This document shows, piece by piece, positions 54,614 through 64,000 of a stretch of 64,000 nucleotides of DNA. Numbering within the stretch: position 1 is the first letter of the stretch; each line of letters opens with the position of its first letter. Source of the stretch: Lautropia sp. (GTDB lineage Bacteria; Pseudomonadota; Gammaproteobacteria; Burkholderiales; Burkholderiaceae_E); the NCBI GenBank assembly GCA_030528325.1, contig JAUMZD010000005.1, forward strand, positions 49,565 to 113,564, written 5' to 3'. The position numbers and the translations under genes are program-made. A model generated the notes under the pieces. It had not been told where the DNA came from and did not search any database. It saw nothing but the letters and a program-made list of their open reading frames with translations.

Positions 54614-56065
54614 TCAGATGACGAAGAGGTCCACGTATTCGTTGACCGGCATCGACTCGAGGCGCTTCTGATCGAGCGAGACGGCCAGAATGGCGTCCTG
54701 CTGTTTTTTCGGGAAGCGGCGGGCCAGATTCGTGCGGAACTTGGCCTCGAGCAGCGGGATGCCTTCTTCACGACGCAGTCGATGGCCGATCGGGTATTCC
54801 ACCACGACTTCATCGAACTTGCTGCCGTCATTGAACTCGACCGTCAGGGCATTGGCAATGGAGCGTTTGGCTGGATCGTGATAATCGGCCGTGAACTGCT
54901 TGTCCTCGACGCAGACCATCTTGGCGCGCAGCTCGTCGATGGCCGGATCGGCGGCGACCTCGTCCTCATAGTCGGCAGCGGTCAGGCGGCCGTAGAGGAT
55001 GGGAACGGCCACCATGTACTGGATGGCATGGTCACGGTCGGCCGGGTTGTTGAGCGGCCCCTGCTTGTCGATGATGCGGATGGCCGCCTCGTGGGTACGG
55101 ATCGTGATCTTCTTGATGTCGGTGGCAGACTTGCCGGTTTCGGCCAGCTGCTGGTGGATCTTCATCGCGCACTCGACGGCGGTCTGGGCGTGGAATTCGG
55201 CCGGGAACGAGATCTTGAACAGCACGTTCTCCATCACGTAGCTGCCGTAGGGGCGCTGGAACTTGAAGGGCTGACCCTTGAAGAGCACATCGTAGAAGCC
55301 CCAGGTCTTGGCGGTCAGCACCGAGGGATAGCCCATCTCGCCGGTCTTCGCGATCAGTGCCAGGCGAACGGCGCGCGAGGTGGCGTCACCGGCAGCCCAG
55401 GACTTGCGGGAGCCCGTGTTCGGGGCATGACGGTAGGTGCGCAGCGACTGGCCGTCCACCCAGGCCAGCGACACGGCGTCGATGATCTCGGCGCGCGACA
55501 GGCCCAGCATCTCGGCCACGACGGCGGTCGAGGCCACCTTGACCAGCACGACGTGGTCGAGGCCCACACGGTTGAAGGAGTTTTCCAGCGCGATGCAGCC
55601 CTGGATCTCGTGGGCCTTGATCATGCCGGTCAGCACCTGCTTCATCGTGAGGGGCGGCTTGCCGGCTGCGACGGCGTTGCGGCTCAGCCAGTCGGCCGTG
55701 GCCAGGATGCCGCCCAGGTTGTCGGAAGGGTGGCCCCATTCCGCCGCCAGCCAGGTGTCGTTGAAGTCGAGCCAGCGGATCATGGCGCCGATGTTGAAGG
55801 CAGCCTGAACCGGATCCAGCTGGAACTGGGTGCCGGGCACCTTGGCGCCATTCGGCACGACGGTGCCGGGCACGATCGGGCCCATCAGCTTCGTGCAGGC
55901 CGGGTATTCCAGTGCCTCCAGGCCGCAGCCGAGGGTGTCGATCAGGCAGTTGCGAGCCGTTTCATAGGCCAGCTCGCTCTTGATCTCGTAATCGAGTACG
56001 TAGTCGGCAATGTCGACGAGTACCTGATCCGGATCGGGGCGTACATTGGAAATGTGGCTGGACAT
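54614..56065 (-). CDS. prpD: 2-methylcitrate dehydratase
   Basis: Dehydrates 2-methylcitrate to 2-methyl-cis-aconitate; some members also act on citrate. 483 residues of the MmgE/PrpD family: [19 protein letters not shown] near residue 35, [30 protein letters not shown] near 95, and KPFKFQRP-like [38 protein letters not shown] near 275. ATG 56065 follows GGAGAACGCCCC. Presence of PrpD, and absence of acnD/prpF here, points to the PrpD route of the cycle. A 291-bp gap separates it from the exported protein gene upstream. Confidence 0.95.
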   Translation of the reverse strand: MSSHISNVRPDPDQVLVDIADYVLDYEIKSELAYETARNCLIDTLGCGLEALEYPACTKLMGPIVPGTVVPNGAKVPGTQFQLDPVQAAFNIGAMIRWLDFNDTWLAAEWGHPSDNLGGILATADWLSRNAVAAGKPPLTMKQVLTGMIKAHEIQGCIALENSFNRVGLDHVVLVKVASTAVVAEMLGLSRAEIIDAVSLAWVDGQSLRTYRHAPNTGSRKSWAAGDATSRAVRLALIAKTGEMGYPSVLTAKTWGFYDVLFKGQPFKFQRPYGSYVMENVLFKISFPAEFHAQTAVECAMKIHQQLAETGKSATDIKKITIRTHEAAIRIIDKQGPLNNPADRDHAIQYMVAVPILYGRLTAADYEDEVAADPAIDELRAKMVCVEDKQFTADYHDPAKRSIANALTVEFNDGSKFDEVVVEYPIGHRLRREEGIPLLEAKFRTNLARRFPKKQQDAILAVSLDQKRLESMPVNEYVDLFVI

Positions 56066-56356
56066 CGGGGCGTTCTCCTTTATCGTTGTGGTTTGGTAAA
56101 AACTGGGTTGATACGTGAATGCCGGGATCGACCGTCCCGGGACGGGGATGTCGGGCACGATGAAGCCTGCTCGAACCCGCCCGGAAAAGTCTGCCGGGTG
56201 AACCGCCATGGGCGGCGGCGATCACCCGGGAGCGCCGATGTCCGGGTCAGCCCATGCGGACGGCCGATCGACCACCGTGGCAAGCCATCTGGATGCGCCG
56301 ATGATGTCGATGCCGTGTGATCCGGCTGAGCTGACCATGAAATCAAGACATGGCCC

Positions 56357-56929
56357 TCAGTTGGCGCCCATCAGCGCCTGTTGCTTCGGATGGATGCAGC
56401 CGTCGACGAAACGCTGACCGGTACGCTGGTTCAGCACCATCGACTTGTTGCGGATCTGGATCAGCAACGCTTCCGAGCCGACATCCTCCAGACGCAGCGC
56501 GCCGGTGGACGAGACCACCGGTTTCATCAGCCAGCGCTGCTTCTTGTAGGCCAGATCCACGTAACCCGGGTGCTCGGTGCTTTCGGTCACGTGGATCTGC
56601 TGGTTGAACTCGCACTGGCTCGTGCCCAGATTGACGGCCTGCATGGCGTTCATCTGCTGGGCGTCGGCCGGCGGGATCACCAGGGCAGCCGCAGCAGCGG
56701 CCGCGCCGGCGGCGGCCGCCTTCTTGCGGTTCTTGGCCTTGGCGGTCTTGGGCTTTGCCGCTTTCTGAACCTTGGCGGCCGGGGCGCTGCCTGCCCTGGC
56801 ATCGGCAGCCTCGACACTGCCGGGCGCGCCCAGCAGACTGCCCAGCAGCAGGGCGGCCGGGAGAATCAGGACGACGCCACGGCGGGTGGCCCGGAAAGAA
56901 CGTGACGGGAACGAAAGCGGAAAGTCCAT
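56357..56929 (-). CDS. hypothetical exported protein within the prp cluster
   Basis: 190 residues. A long N-terminal region with a hydrophobic signal (GVVLILPAALLLGSLLGAPGSVEA), then a Lys/Ala-rich linker (KAAKPKTAKAKNRKKAAAAG) and a C-terminal globular part of about 100 residues with two cysteines (TSQCEFNQQ and VDGCIHPKQ) and the stretch YKKQRWLMKPVVSSTGALRLED, loosely reminiscent of MliC-like beta barrels. ATG 56929 has an AGGAACC site. It sits between prpC and prpD. Function unknown. Confidence 0.65.
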   Translation of the reverse strand: MDFPLSFPSRSFRATRRGVVLILPAALLLGSLLGAPGSVEAADARAGSAPAAKVQKAAKPKTAKAKNRKKAAAAGAAAAAAALVIPPADAQQMNAMQAVNLGTSQCEFNQQIHVTESTEHPGYVDLAYKKQRWLMKPVVSSTGALRLEDVGSEALLIQIRNKSMVLNQRTGQRFVDGCIHPKQQALMGAN

Positions 56930-57009
56930 GACAGGGTTCCTGAGGAGTCAGGCTGCGATCGGCAGCGGGTGTTGAGCAGGTGCCGATCCGACGTTGCCAT
57001 CCATCGTCA

Positions 57010-58167
57010 TCACGGCCGGTTGTTGAGAGGCACAAAGGTCAGGTTTTCAGGGCCGGTGTAGTTCGCGCTCGGACGGATGATCTTGTTGTCCTGACGCTGC
57101 TCGATGACGTGAGCGGCCCAACCTGCGGTACGGGCAATCACGAAGAGCGGCGTGAACATCGCCGTCGGCACGCCCATGGCGTGATAGCTGACCGCCGAGA
57201 ACCAGTCAAGGTTCGGGAACATCTTCTTGATGTCCGCCATGACCTGTTCCAGGCGTTCTGCGATATTGAACATTTTCATGTCGCCCGATTCTTCGGAAAG
57301 ACGGCGGGCAACCCCCTTGATGATCACATTGCGGGGATCGCTGATCGTGTAGACCGGATGGCCGAAACCGATGACGACCTCCTTCGCCTCGACCCGCTTC
57401 CGGATGTCGGCCTCGGCGCTGTCGGGGTCGGCATAACGCTGCTGAACCTCGAAGGCGACCTCGTTGGCGCCACCGTGCTTCGGGCCGCGCAGGGCGCCGA
57501 TCGCGCCGGTGATGGCCGAATACATGTCGGACCCGGTACCGGCGATGACACGGGCCGTGAAGGTGGACGCATTGAACTCATGCTCGGCATACAGGTTCAG
57601 CGAGGTCTGCATGGCGCGCACCCAGCTGGCGGAGGGACGCTCGCCGTGCAGCAGGTCGAGGAAGTGGCCGGCGATGCTCGTCTCTTCGGATTCAACCTCG
57701 ATGCGACGACCGTTGTGGCTGAAGTGGTACCAGTACAACAGGGCCGAGCCCAGGCAGGCGATGAGGCGATCGGCAATGTCGCGGGCACCGGCCAGGTTAT
57801 GGTCGTGGGCTTCGGGCAGCTGGCAACCGAGCACCGAGACGGCCGTGCGCATCACGTCCATCGGGTGCGAGGCAGGGGGCAGGGCCTCCAGTGCAGCACG
57901 CAGGTTGGCAGGCAGCCCACGCAGGGCGATCAGTTTCCTGCGGTAGCCTTCCAGCTCGTTCCGGTTCGGCAGCTTGCCGTGGATCAGCAGATAGGCCACT
58001 TCCTCGAAGTCGGTGCCTTCGGCCAGATCCATGATGTCATAACCCCGGTAATGCAGGTCATTGCCGGTGCGGCCGACCGTACACAGGGCGGTATTGCCGG
58101 CGGCCACGCCGGACAGGGCCACGGACTTCTTCGGCTTCGGGGTCACAGGGGTGTTCTTCTCGCTCAT
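57010..58167 (-). CDS. prpC: 2-methylcitrate synthase
   Basis: Condenses propionyl-CoA with oxaloacetate. 385 residues of the citrate-synthase fold: [27 protein letters not shown] at the N terminus typical of PrpC, catalytic histidines in AEHEFNAST near 200 and GPKHGGANE near 235, [13 protein letters not shown] near 275, and the aspartate-containing [16 protein letters not shown] near 320. Shorter than housekeeping citrate synthase (about 430), which supports PrpC. Between prpB and an exported protein gene. Confidence 0.95.
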   Translation of the reverse strand: MSEKNTPVTPKPKKSVALSGVAAGNTALCTVGRTGNDLHYRGYDIMDLAEGTDFEEVAYLLIHGKLPNRNELEGYRRKLIALRGLPANLRAALEALPPASHPMDVMRTAVSVLGCQLPEAHDHNLAGARDIADRLIACLGSALLYWYHFSHNGRRIEVESEETSIAGHFLDLLHGERPSASWVRAMQTSLNLYAEHEFNASTFTARVIAGTGSDMYSAITGAIGALRGPKHGGANEVAFEVQQRYADPDSAEADIRKRVEAKEVVIGFGHPVYTISDPRNVIIKGVARRLSEESGDMKMFNIAERLEQVMADIKKMFPNLDWFSAVSYHAMGVPTAMFTPLFVIARTAGWAAHVIEQRQDNKIIRPSANYTGPENLTFVPLNNRP

Positions 58168-58205
58168 GGGTTGTCTCTCTTGCTCCTGTTTCTGATGGGG
58201 GCTGC

Positions 58206-58223
58206 CAGGCGCCCGGGCGCCTG
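58206..58223. repeat. GC palindrome between prpB and prpC
   Basis: CAGGCGCCCGGGCGCCTG, a perfect 18-bp palindrome in the 63-bp gap; its 14-bp core recurs at 10320-10333 in the isc operon. Confidence 0.55.
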
Positions 58224-58230
58224 ATGGTGC

Positions 58231-59136
58231 TCAGGGTTTCGACTGTGAGAACAGCGCGTCGAGGCGCTTTTCATAGTCCCAGTAGCCGATGGCGTCATAC
58301 AGCTCCTTGCGGGTCTGCATCAGATCGACGACCTCGGCCTGGGTGCCTTTTTCACGGATGCTGCGGTAGACGGTCTCGGCTGCCTTGTTCATCGCACGGA
58401 AGGCCGACAGCGGGTACAGCACGATCGATACGCCAACGTCGGCCAGCTGATCCCGCGTGAAGAGCGGCGTCTGCCCGAATTCGGTGATGTTGGCGAGGAT
58501 GGGGGCCTTCACGGCCTCGGCGAACTTGCGATAGGTCTCCAGATCCGTGACGGCTTCCGGAAACAGCATGTCGGCACCCGCCTCGATACAGGCCACGGCA
58601 CGCTCGATGGCCGCGTCAAGTCCCTCGACGGCCAGCGCATCGGTACGGGCCATCACGACGAACTGCTCATCGGTTCGTGCATCGACCGCGGCCTTGATCC
58701 GGTCGACCATTTCTGCCTTGCTGACGATTTCCTTGTTGGGCCGATGACCGCAGCGCTTGGCGCCCACCTGGTCCTCGATGTGCATCCCGCCGGCGCCAGC
58801 CTTGATGAGGCTGCGGGTGGTACGGGCCACATTGAAGAATGAAGCACCGAAACCGGTATCGGCATCGACCAGCAGCGGCGTGTCACAGACATCGGTGATC
58901 CGGCGAACATCCGTCAGGACATCGTCCAGATTGCTGATGCCCAGATCGGGCAGCCCCAGCGAGCCGGCGGCCACTCCGCCGCCCGACAGGTAGATGGCGC
59001 GGAAACCGGCATGGGTGGCCAGCAGGGCGTGATTGGCGTTGATGGCACCGGGCAGCTGCAGGGGTTTTTCCTCCTGCACGGCCAGCCGCAGCCGCGCGCC
59101 GGCACTCCGGCTGGCTGAAGGGTCTTTGGTGTTCAT
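58231..59136 (-). CDS. prpB: methylisocitrate lyase
   Basis: Cleaves 2-methylisocitrate to pyruvate and succinate, last step of the methylcitrate cycle. 301 residues: [26 protein letters not shown] near 30, LVDADTGFG near 87 (metal ligands), the catalytic loop [15 protein letters not shown] near 125, and [28 protein letters not shown] near 200. KRCGH identifies it as isocitrate-lyase superfamily with PrpB-type loop. Its ATG overlaps the end of the upstream lyase gene by 4 bp, so they are coupled. Confidence 0.95.
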   Translation of the reverse strand: MNTKDPSASRSAGARLRLAVQEEKPLQLPGAINANHALLATHAGFRAIYLSGGGVAAGSLGLPDLGISNLDDVLTDVRRITDVCDTPLLVDADTGFGASFFNVARTTRSLIKAGAGGMHIEDQVGAKRCGHRPNKEIVSKAEMVDRIKAAVDARTDEQFVVMARTDALAVEGLDAAIERAVACIEAGADMLFPEAVTDLETYRKFAEAVKAPILANITEFGQTPLFTRDQLADVGVSIVLYPLSAFRAMNKAAETVYRSIREKGTQAEVVDLMQTRKELYDAIGYWDYEKRLDALFSQSKP

Positions 59137-60134
59137 GTCTCCTCCGTGTATGGGTGATGGAAGAAGGCGGTTTCAACCGCGGAATCCATCGGGGTGCCCG
59201 TCAGTCGGGCACGCTCCAGAACCTGCCACCAGTAGCGATAACTGGCGCGGTCATGCAATTGATCCTGATGCCGGATCGGCCCCCAGTCGGCCCGCTGCGC
59301 GGCCAGCAGGATCTCGCCCGCCTGCCTGACCTCGTCGTGCGAGGGGCGGAAGGCCGCAATGATGGGTTCGACCTGATGGGGGTGAATGCTCCATTTGCGC
59401 TGATAGCCGAAATCCCGTGCTGCACGACAGGCGTCACGGGCAGCTTCCTGACCGTCACCGATCGTGAGCGTGACGCTGTGGGTGGCAACCTTGCCATGGG
59501 CATGACAGGCCAGCGCGATATCGCTCAGCGCGCGGCTGAGCAGGGGGTGATCGAACTGCCGGTCGCCATGCAGGGCCTCCGATCCGATGGCGCCATCGAA
59601 GCTGCTGACGTAGTCCATCAGCCCGAAACACAGGGCTTGAACCCGTGGATGGGCCGCCAGCTCGCCGACGTGGGGCAGGGCCTTCGGGCTTTCGATCAGC
59701 AGCTGAAAGGGAATGGGGCGTTCGATGCCGTGTCGGGCCTCCAGCCGTTCGCAGCAGGCCGTGGCCACGGCCAGATCGACCGGTGTGTCGATCTTGGGCA
59801 GCGTGAGGAAGGCCAGGCGAGCGCCTGCGGGGCTACCCAGCAAGATCTCCAGCTCTTCTTCAAAGCATGAATGATGAACCGGGTGAGGGCGAACTCCCAC
59901 CCGACCGAAGCGGTTGGCAGGGCCTGCCACCGCTTCGGCAACTTGTCGCAGGTGTGCGATCTCGTTGCCGAGCGGCGCACCGTCTTCGCAATCGGCCGTG
60001 ACATCCAGGATGGGGCCCAGTCTGGCCTGAAGGGCCAATGACTTCGCGAGCAGCTCGATGCGGCCACAGTAGTGGTCACAGACGGGCAGCCGAACTCGCG
60101 GCGTTTCCTGGTAGAGCACCTTGGCGGGATGCAT
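59133..60134 (-). CDS. HpcH/HpaI-family CoA-ester lyase (citrate lyase beta-like)
   Basis: 333 residues of the CitE/malyl-CoA-lyase-like TIM-barrel family. The metal and CoA site is suggested by [15 protein letters not shown] near residue 45, [34 protein letters not shown] near 150-185, and [15 protein letters not shown] near 255. ATG 60134 is 8 bases after AGGAGG, better than GTG 60140. It lies between mdh and prpB; a related order occurs in other Burkholderiales. Exact CoA-ester substrate (for example malyl-, citramalyl- or methylmalyl-CoA) cannot be decided from sequence. Confidence 0.85.
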   Translation of the reverse strand: MHPAKVLYQETPRVRLPVCDHYCGRIELLAKSLALQARLGPILDVTADCEDGAPLGNEIAHLRQVAEAVAGPANRFGRVGVRPHPVHHSCFEEELEILLGSPAGARLAFLTLPKIDTPVDLAVATACCERLEARHGIERPIPFQLLIESPKALPHVGELAAHPRVQALCFGLMDYVSSFDGAIGSEALHGDRQFDHPLLSRALSDIALACHAHGKVATHSVTLTIGDGQEAARDACRAARDFGYQRKWSIHPHQVEPIIAAFRPSHDEVRQAGEILLAAQRADWGPIRHQDQLHDRASYRYWWQVLERARLTGTPMDSAVETAFFHHPYTEET

Positions 60135-60160
60135 CGTCACGGCCTCCTGGTGGCGGGATC

Positions 60161-61141
60161 TCAGCCGACCAGGTGCTTGACGCCATCCCGCTCGCCCAGC
60201 AGCTCGTCGAGGGTGGCCTTCATGCGCTCACGGCTGAATGAGTCGATCTCCAGGCCTTCGACCAGCTTGTACTCGCCGTTCTCGCAGGTGACGGGGAAGC
60301 CGTAGATGATGTCCTCGGGGATGTCATAGTCACCGTTCGAGGGCACACCCATCGTGACCCACTTGCCGTTGGTGCCCAGGGCCCAGTCACGCATGTGGTC
60401 GATGGCGGCGTTGGCAGCCGAGGCAGCTGACGACAGGCCACGGGCTTCGATGATGGCGGCGCCGCGCTTGCCGACGGTGGGGATGAACACGTCCTTGTTC
60501 CACACCTCATCGTTGACCAGTGCCTTCATGCTGTCGCCGTTGCTGGTGGCGAAGCGGATGTCCGGGTACATGGTGGGCGAGTGGTTGCCCCAGACGACCA
60601 GCTTCTCGATCGAGTCGACGGCACGGCCGGTCTTGGCGGCCAGCTGCGACAGCGCACGGTTGTGGTCGAGGCGCAGCATGGCGGTGAAGTTCTTCTTCGG
60701 CAGGTCGGGCGCCGACTTCATCGCGATGTAGGCGTTGGTGTTGGCGGGGTTGCCGACCACCAGAACCTTGACGTCGCGGCTGGCGTGATCGTTCAGCGCC
60801 TTGCCCTGAACCGTGAAGATCGCGCCGTTGGCCTCGAGCAGATCCTTGCGCTCCATGCCCTTCGAGCGGGGACGGGCACCGACGAGCAGTGCGTAGTCGG
60901 CATCCTTGAAGGCCACGTTCGGATCGTCGGTGACGACGACGCCGGCCAGCAGCGGGAAGGCGCAGTCTTCCAGCTCCATCACCACGCCCTTGACGGCATC
61001 CATGGCCGGGGTGATGTCGAGCAGTTGCAGGATGACCGGCTGATCCTTGCCGAGCATGTCGCCATTGGCGATGCGGAACAGCAGCGAGTAACCGATCTGG
61101 CCGGCTGCGCCGGTGACTGCCACACGTTTGGGAGCTTTCAT
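60161..61141 (-). CDS. mdh: malate dehydrogenase
   Basis: NAD-dependent oxidation of malate to oxaloacetate in the TCA cycle, also supplying oxaloacetate for PrpC. 326 residues: nucleotide loop [37 protein letters not shown] near 88 with substrate arginines, [15 protein letters not shown] near 128, catalytic pair region [14 protein letters not shown] near 155 and [15 protein letters not shown] near 188. This is the approximately 325-residue, cytosolic-type MDH used by betaproteobacteria. ATG 61141 has AAAGCACTTCTC upstream, a weak site; an open extension into repeat copy F is artefactual. First gene of the leftward cluster. Confidence 0.96.
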   Translation of the reverse strand: MKAPKRVAVTGAAGQIGYSLLFRIANGDMLGKDQPVILQLLDITPAMDAVKGVVMELEDCAFPLLAGVVVTDDPNVAFKDADYALLVGARPRSKGMERKDLLEANGAIFTVQGKALNDHASRDVKVLVVGNPANTNAYIAMKSAPDLPKKNFTAMLRLDHNRALSQLAAKTGRAVDSIEKLVVWGNHSPTMYPDIRFATSNGDSMKALVNDEVWNKDVFIPTVGKRGAAIIEARGLSSAASAANAAIDHMRDWALGTNGKWVTMGVPSNGDYDIPEDIIYGFPVTCENGEYKLVEGLEIDSFSRERMKATLDELLGERDGVKHLVG

Positions 61142-61181
61142 GAGAAGTGCTTTCCTGAAAAGAAGGTTGAGGGACATGCCT

Positions 61182-61209
61182 AATTTACGCCAACCCATCC
61201 AGCATGCAA
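61182..61209 (-). promoter_or_regulatory. probable mdh promoter
   Basis: Minus strand TTGCAT, 16-bp spacer, TAAATT, giving a leader of about 35 nt before the mdh ATG. Confidence 0.5.
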
Positions 61210-61267
61210 GCACGGCTTGCAACACGAAACCGGCCAGCAGGGTGCCGGTACAGTGCCAGGGGCTCCT

Positions 61268-61431
61268 AGGAGCGTGGTCGGCAGGAAAGTCGCGGGCTGC
61301 AAACCGGCCGCGCCGGCCCATGTTTCACCCGCGTCTTGCCCCATAGCTCGGGCTATGGGGCGGCGAATCGGGCACAAACCGTGCTCGGCGGGCCGATTTT
61401 CGCCTTCGCGATTCCTGCCGCCCAAGCTCCT
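61268..61431 (+). repeat. three-arm inverted-repeat element, full copy F
   Basis: 164-bp full copy, same orientation as copy A: terminal repeats AGGAGCGTGGTCGGCAGGAA and its near complement ending 61431, left arm TGCAAA..., middle hairpin CCCCATAGC / GCTATGGGG and right arm. Located between the divergent mdh and gntR genes, upstream of both promoters' core regions. Confidence 0.85.
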
Positions 61432-61490
61432 GGGGCGGTCTGTGATGCATCGGATGTTAGGACGTTGCTTGCCGGTGGTCAAGATGTCAG

Positions 61491-61508
61491 ATATCTTATA
61501 TAAGATAT
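61491..61508. promoter_or_regulatory. perfect palindrome, GntR operator candidate
   Basis: ATATCTTATATAAGATAT, an 18-bp perfect palindrome 36 bp before the gntR start codon and in the mdh/gntR divergent gap. Its form resembles HutC-type operators; autoregulation and control of the sdh and mdh-prp genes are inferred from position. Confidence 0.65.
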
Positions 61509-61544
61509 GAGTCCTGCATACTTTCGAGCATCGACCGTCTGCCC

Positions 61545-62318
61545 ATGAACCGCTCTCGAGCACCCGTCCCGCCAGATGCTGGCACACCCGCCGGAGCCGC
61601 GTCTTCACTGCATCGCCAGCCGCTGTACCAGCAGATCCGGCAGGCCATCCTGAACGCGCTCGAAGCCGGCGAGTGGCCGGCGGGGGGGCTGATCCCGAGC
61701 GAGTTCGAGCTGGCAAGGCGCTATGGGGTCAGTCAGGGAACCGTGCGAAAGGCCGTCGAGGTGCTGGTATCGGAAGGGCTGCTGAGACGGCGGCAGGGCA
61801 AGGGTACCTATGTGCTGTCCCATGCCGAAAGCGGCGCGCAGTACCGCTTTCTCCGCCTGCGTCCTGACGAAGGGCCGGCCGTGCAGCCCAGCAGTCACAT
61901 CCTTCAGTGCCGGCGTGTTCGTGCCACGGCCGAGGTGCAGCGCGCCCTCGGCGCGAGGGCGGCCGACACCGTGCTCCATATCCGGCGCCTGCTGGTCTTC
62001 GCCGACGAGCCGGTTGTGCTGGATGACATCTGGCTGGCCGGCGAGGAGTTCCGCCAGCTGACGGCCCAGCGTCTGGCAGGGCATTCCGGTCGTCTCTATT
62101 CGGTCTTCGAGACCGAGCTGGGCACGAAGATGCTGCACGCGAGCGAACGGGTTCGTGCCGTGGCGGCCGAGCCCGAAGTGGCCGAGGCGCTGAAGGTGCC
62201 GCCGGGCACCCCGTTGCTGAAGGTCGAGCGGATCACATCCACCTTCCATGGCCGGCCCGTCGAATTGAGGCACGGGTTCTGCCGAACGGATCGTCATCAT
62301 TACGCCAACGAACTCTGA
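61545..62318 (+). CDS. GntR/HutC-family transcriptional regulator
   Basis: 257 residues. N-terminal winged helix: PLYQQIRQAILNALEAGEWPAGGLIPSEFELARRYGVSQGTVRKAVEVLVSEGLLRRRQGKGTYV (about residues 26-90). C-terminal UTRA ligand-binding domain ending LLKVERITSTFHGRPVELRHGFCRTDRHHY. Divergent from mdh and directly upstream of sdhCDA, so a role in controlling TCA or methylcitrate genes is likely; the effector is unknown. A perfect palindrome lies just upstream. Confidence 0.9.
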   Translation: MNRSRAPVPPDAGTPAGAASSLHRQPLYQQIRQAILNALEAGEWPAGGLIPSEFELARRYGVSQGTVRKAVEVLVSEGLLRRRQGKGTYVLSHAESGAQYRFLRLRPDEGPAVQPSSHILQCRRVRATAEVQRALGARAADTVLHIRRLLVFADEPVVLDDIWLAGEEFRQLTAQRLAGHSGRLYSVFETELGTKMLHASERVRAVAAEPEVAEALKVPPGTPLLKVERITSTFHGRPVELRHGFCRTDRHHYANEL

Positions 62319-62473
62319 ACAGGCGGCCCGCCGGGAGGTTTGTCCCGGTTCAGCCCCGCACGCATGCTGCAAAGCGGCATCGAAAAAGCGTTTTGCACTC
62401 TGTTGCCTTTACCGGGCAGGGGATATCCCGGGGTGAGGGGCGTTCATCGCCGGATTTCCGATGCTGCACCGCG

Positions 62474-62502
62474 TTGTTAGGCCGCCAAAAATGCGCAACA
62501 AT
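62474..62502 (+). promoter_or_regulatory. candidate sdhC promoter
   Basis: TTGTTA, 17-bp spacer, AACAAT in the 441-bp gap between gntR and sdhC, giving a leader of about 250 nt. A short palindrome GGGATATCCC lies at 62420-62429. No gene is seen in the remainder of this gap. Confidence 0.45.
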
Positions 62503-62759
62503 AGTCCATTATCCCTATGACCATGCGGGTTGTAGCGCTCAGGTGCTGCCCATCGGGGCTATGCCATGCCGGTTTCGCACCATCCTTCCCCGTCGCGCGC
62601 TTGCGACCGGGTCGGCCCCGGTGGCGGGCAGCCCTGAAGGTGCGTAGATCCGTGTCGTGCCACGGAGGGACGGCTGCCGGGGCGTCTATCGCCGGCCGGT
62701 GACCGAAAGGCTTGCTTTTGGCATTGTTTGCGCTCGACAAGGCGCAGGAGGAAAGGTGA

Positions 62760-63266
62760 ATGGCCGATGTGAACGCCGGAAACGGCACCAATGCAGCAAT
62801 CAACATGGGGGTCTCTTCGGCCCCCGGACATCCTGGCGAAACGCCAGAAGCCAGGCGAGCCCGACGGGCCGCCTTGCCCAGGTTCCGCAATGTGGGACTG
62901 CCGGATCTGCTGGGCTCCTATCTGCCCGCCATGGCGATGCCCGCCATCGTCTCCATCCTGCACCGGGCCAGCGGTGTGCTGATGTTTCTGGTCGGGATCC
63001 CGTTCATGCTCTACCTGCTGCAACAGAGCATCACCTCGGAAGTGAGCTTCGAGCATTACCAATCGGTGGTCGATTCCTGGTTCGGCAAGCTCGTGCTGCT
63101 GGCCCTGATCTGGGCCTTCTGTCATCACCTGACGGCCGGCATCCGCTTCCTGGTACTCGATCTGCATATCTGGACCGAAAAACCCCAGGCCATCAGCAGT
63201 GCCAAGGGTGTCCTGATCATCAGCCTGATCCTGACCGCCATCTTCGGCGCCATGCTGCTGTTCTGA
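62760..63266 (+). CDS. sdhC: succinate dehydrogenase cytochrome b556 subunit
   Basis: Membrane anchor of complex II that helps bind heme b and ubiquinone. 168 residues; an unusual hydrophilic N-terminal extension of about 40 residues precedes the typical start PRFRNVGLPDLLGSYLPAMAMPAIVSILHRASGVLMFLVG. Three membrane segments follow. The serine/arginine pair for quinone is in SILHRASG near residue 76, and heme-ligand histidine candidates are in WAFCHHLTAGIRFL near 121. ATG 62760 has GGAAAGGTGA upstream. First gene of the sdh operon. Confidence 0.93.
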   Translation: MADVNAGNGTNAAINMGVSSAPGHPGETPEARRARRAALPRFRNVGLPDLLGSYLPAMAMPAIVSILHRASGVLMFLVGIPFMLYLLQQSITSEVSFEHYQSVVDSWFGKLVLLALIWAFCHHLTAGIRFLVLDLHIWTEKPQAISSAKGVLIISLILTAIFGAMLLF

Positions 63267-63302
63267 TCCGGATCGACATCAATCAAGGAACCGAGACCCG
63301 AC

Positions 63303-63653
63303 ATGACCATTCAGCGAACTGTATCCGGCGCTCACTACGGCATGCGTGACTGGCTCGCCCAGCGCATCACCGGCGTGCTGATCGCCCTTTACGCCATCTT
63401 TCTGCTGTTCAACATCTGTACCATGCCAACAGTCGACTACCAGAGCTGGGCGTCGCTGTTCGTGAGTCCCTTCATGAAGGTGTTCACGCTGCTGGCCGTG
63501 CTTGCCCTGATCTATCACGCCTGGGTGGGCATCCGCGATTTCTACATGGATTACCTGAAATCCACCGCCGTCCGTCTGGCGCTGCATGTGCTGACCGCGC
63601 TGGCCTTGCTGGGCTATGCCGCCTGGACCGCCGTCATTCTCTGGAGCGTCTGA
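63303..63653 (+). CDS. sdhD: succinate dehydrogenase membrane anchor subunit
   Basis: 116 residues with three membrane segments ([61 protein letters not shown]). WLAQRITG near residue 17 and the histidine in [15 protein letters not shown] near 72 (heme/quinone region) are typical. Follows sdhC by 36 bp and precedes sdhA by 7 bp. Confidence 0.92.
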   Translation: MTIQRTVSGAHYGMRDWLAQRITGVLIALYAIFLLFNICTMPTVDYQSWASLFVSPFMKVFTLLAVLALIYHAWVGIRDFYMDYLKSTAVRLALHVLTALALLGYAAWTAVILWSV

Positions 63654-63660
63654 CCCCATC

Positions 63661-64000
63661 ATGGCCGATATTCTGAACAAACTCTCCAACAGCCTGCCGC
63701 GTCGCAAATTCGATGCGGTGATCGTCGGTGCCGGTGGCGCAGGCATGCGCTGTTCCCTGCAGCTGGCGGAAGCGGGCTACAAGGTGGCCGTTCTCTCCAA
63801 GGTGTTTCCGACCCGTTCGCACACGGTGGCGGCACAGGGTGGCATCGGCGCTTCGCTCGGCAACATGAGCGAGGACAACTGGTACTGGCACATGTTCGAC
63901 ACGGTCAAGGGCTCCGATTACCTCGGCGACCAGGACGCGATCGAGTTCATGTGTAGACAGGCGCCGCAAGTGGTCTACGAGCTGGAGCACTTCGGCATGC
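63661..64000 (+). CDS. sdhA: succinate dehydrogenase flavoprotein subunit, 3' end cut by window edge
   Basis: Catalytic FAD subunit that oxidises succinate to fumarate. The first 113 residues are visible: [23 protein letters not shown] is the dinucleotide-binding loop, and [21 protein letters not shown] holds the histidine that carries covalent [36 protein letters not shown] follows as in other SdhA. The remaining roughly 480 residues and sdhB lie beyond the window. Confidence 0.96.
   Translation, partial: MADILNKLSNSLPRRKFDAVIVGAGGAGMRCSLQLAEAGYKVAVLSKVFPTRSHTVAAQGGIGASLGNMSEDNWYWHMFDTVKGSDYLGDQDAIEFMCRQAPQVVYELEHFGM

Overview
This 64 kb window (GC-rich, low 60s percent by eye) is a chromosomal segment of a betaproteobacterium, most likely order Burkholderiales. 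Supporting signs are the isc cluster order iscR-iscS-iscU-iscA-hscB-hscA-fdx, the thrS-infC-rpmI-rplT-pheS-pheT-ihfA-merR block, a lone LolC-type permease next to lolD, and the mdh / GntR / sdhCDA arrangement beside a methylcitrate (prp) cluster. A Lautropia-like genus is possible, but this is a guess from overall gene style. There are no rRNA genes, prophages, CRISPR arrays or transposase genes; nearly everything is housekeeping.

Layout: 1-5 kb: phosphoglucomutase (cut by the left edge), an alpha/beta hydrolase, tRNA-Asn and an aspartate/aromatic aminotransferase. 5-8 kb: uvrB and a low-molecular-weight phosphatase. 8-14 kb: the ISC iron-sulfur assembly operon with an IscR-type promoter, an internal terminator before hscA and a distal terminator separated from fdx by a repeat element. 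14-20 kb: an AlbA_2/ATPase-fold protein, a lipoprotein, a small YdeI-like protein, lysS and prfB (with the programmed +1 frameshift). 20-28 kb: a TRAP transporter (dctPQM), glycerate kinase, and a three-gene operon of a small membrane-anchored protein, a degenerate sensor kinase and an SLC13-type permease. 28-34 kb: an agarase-like glycoside hydrolase overlapping recJ, plus a conserved hypothetical. 34-40 kb: lolC-lolD-tatD, a DUF1631 protein and tRNA-Val. 40-48.5 kb: the translation block from thrS to ihfA/merR. 48.5-54 kb: YdhR-like protein, ilvD, tRNA-Pro and a MASE1-EAL signalling protein. 54-61 kb: mdh, CoA-ester lyase, prpB, prpC, prpD with two exported proteins, all leftward. 61.5-64 kb: a GntR regulator with a perfect palindromic operator candidate, then sdhC-sdhD-sdhA (cut by the right edge).

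The metabolic theme of the right end is coherent: propionyl-CoA goes through the methylcitrate cycle to succinate and pyruvate, and succinate dehydrogenase and malate dehydrogenase carry succinate onward, with a GntR regulator sitting between the two divergent halves.

The most unusual thing is an interspersed non-coding repeat of about 165 bp: 20-bp terminal inverted repeats enclosing three hairpin arms, two full copies (13840-14004, 61268-61431), three half copies (23027-23131, 34004-34052, 48903-48965) and a terminal scrap (39895-39908). Two stem positions differ between copies in a compensatory way, so the fold itself appears to be maintained. No transposase lies nearby. Short ORFs made from this repeat are artefacts.
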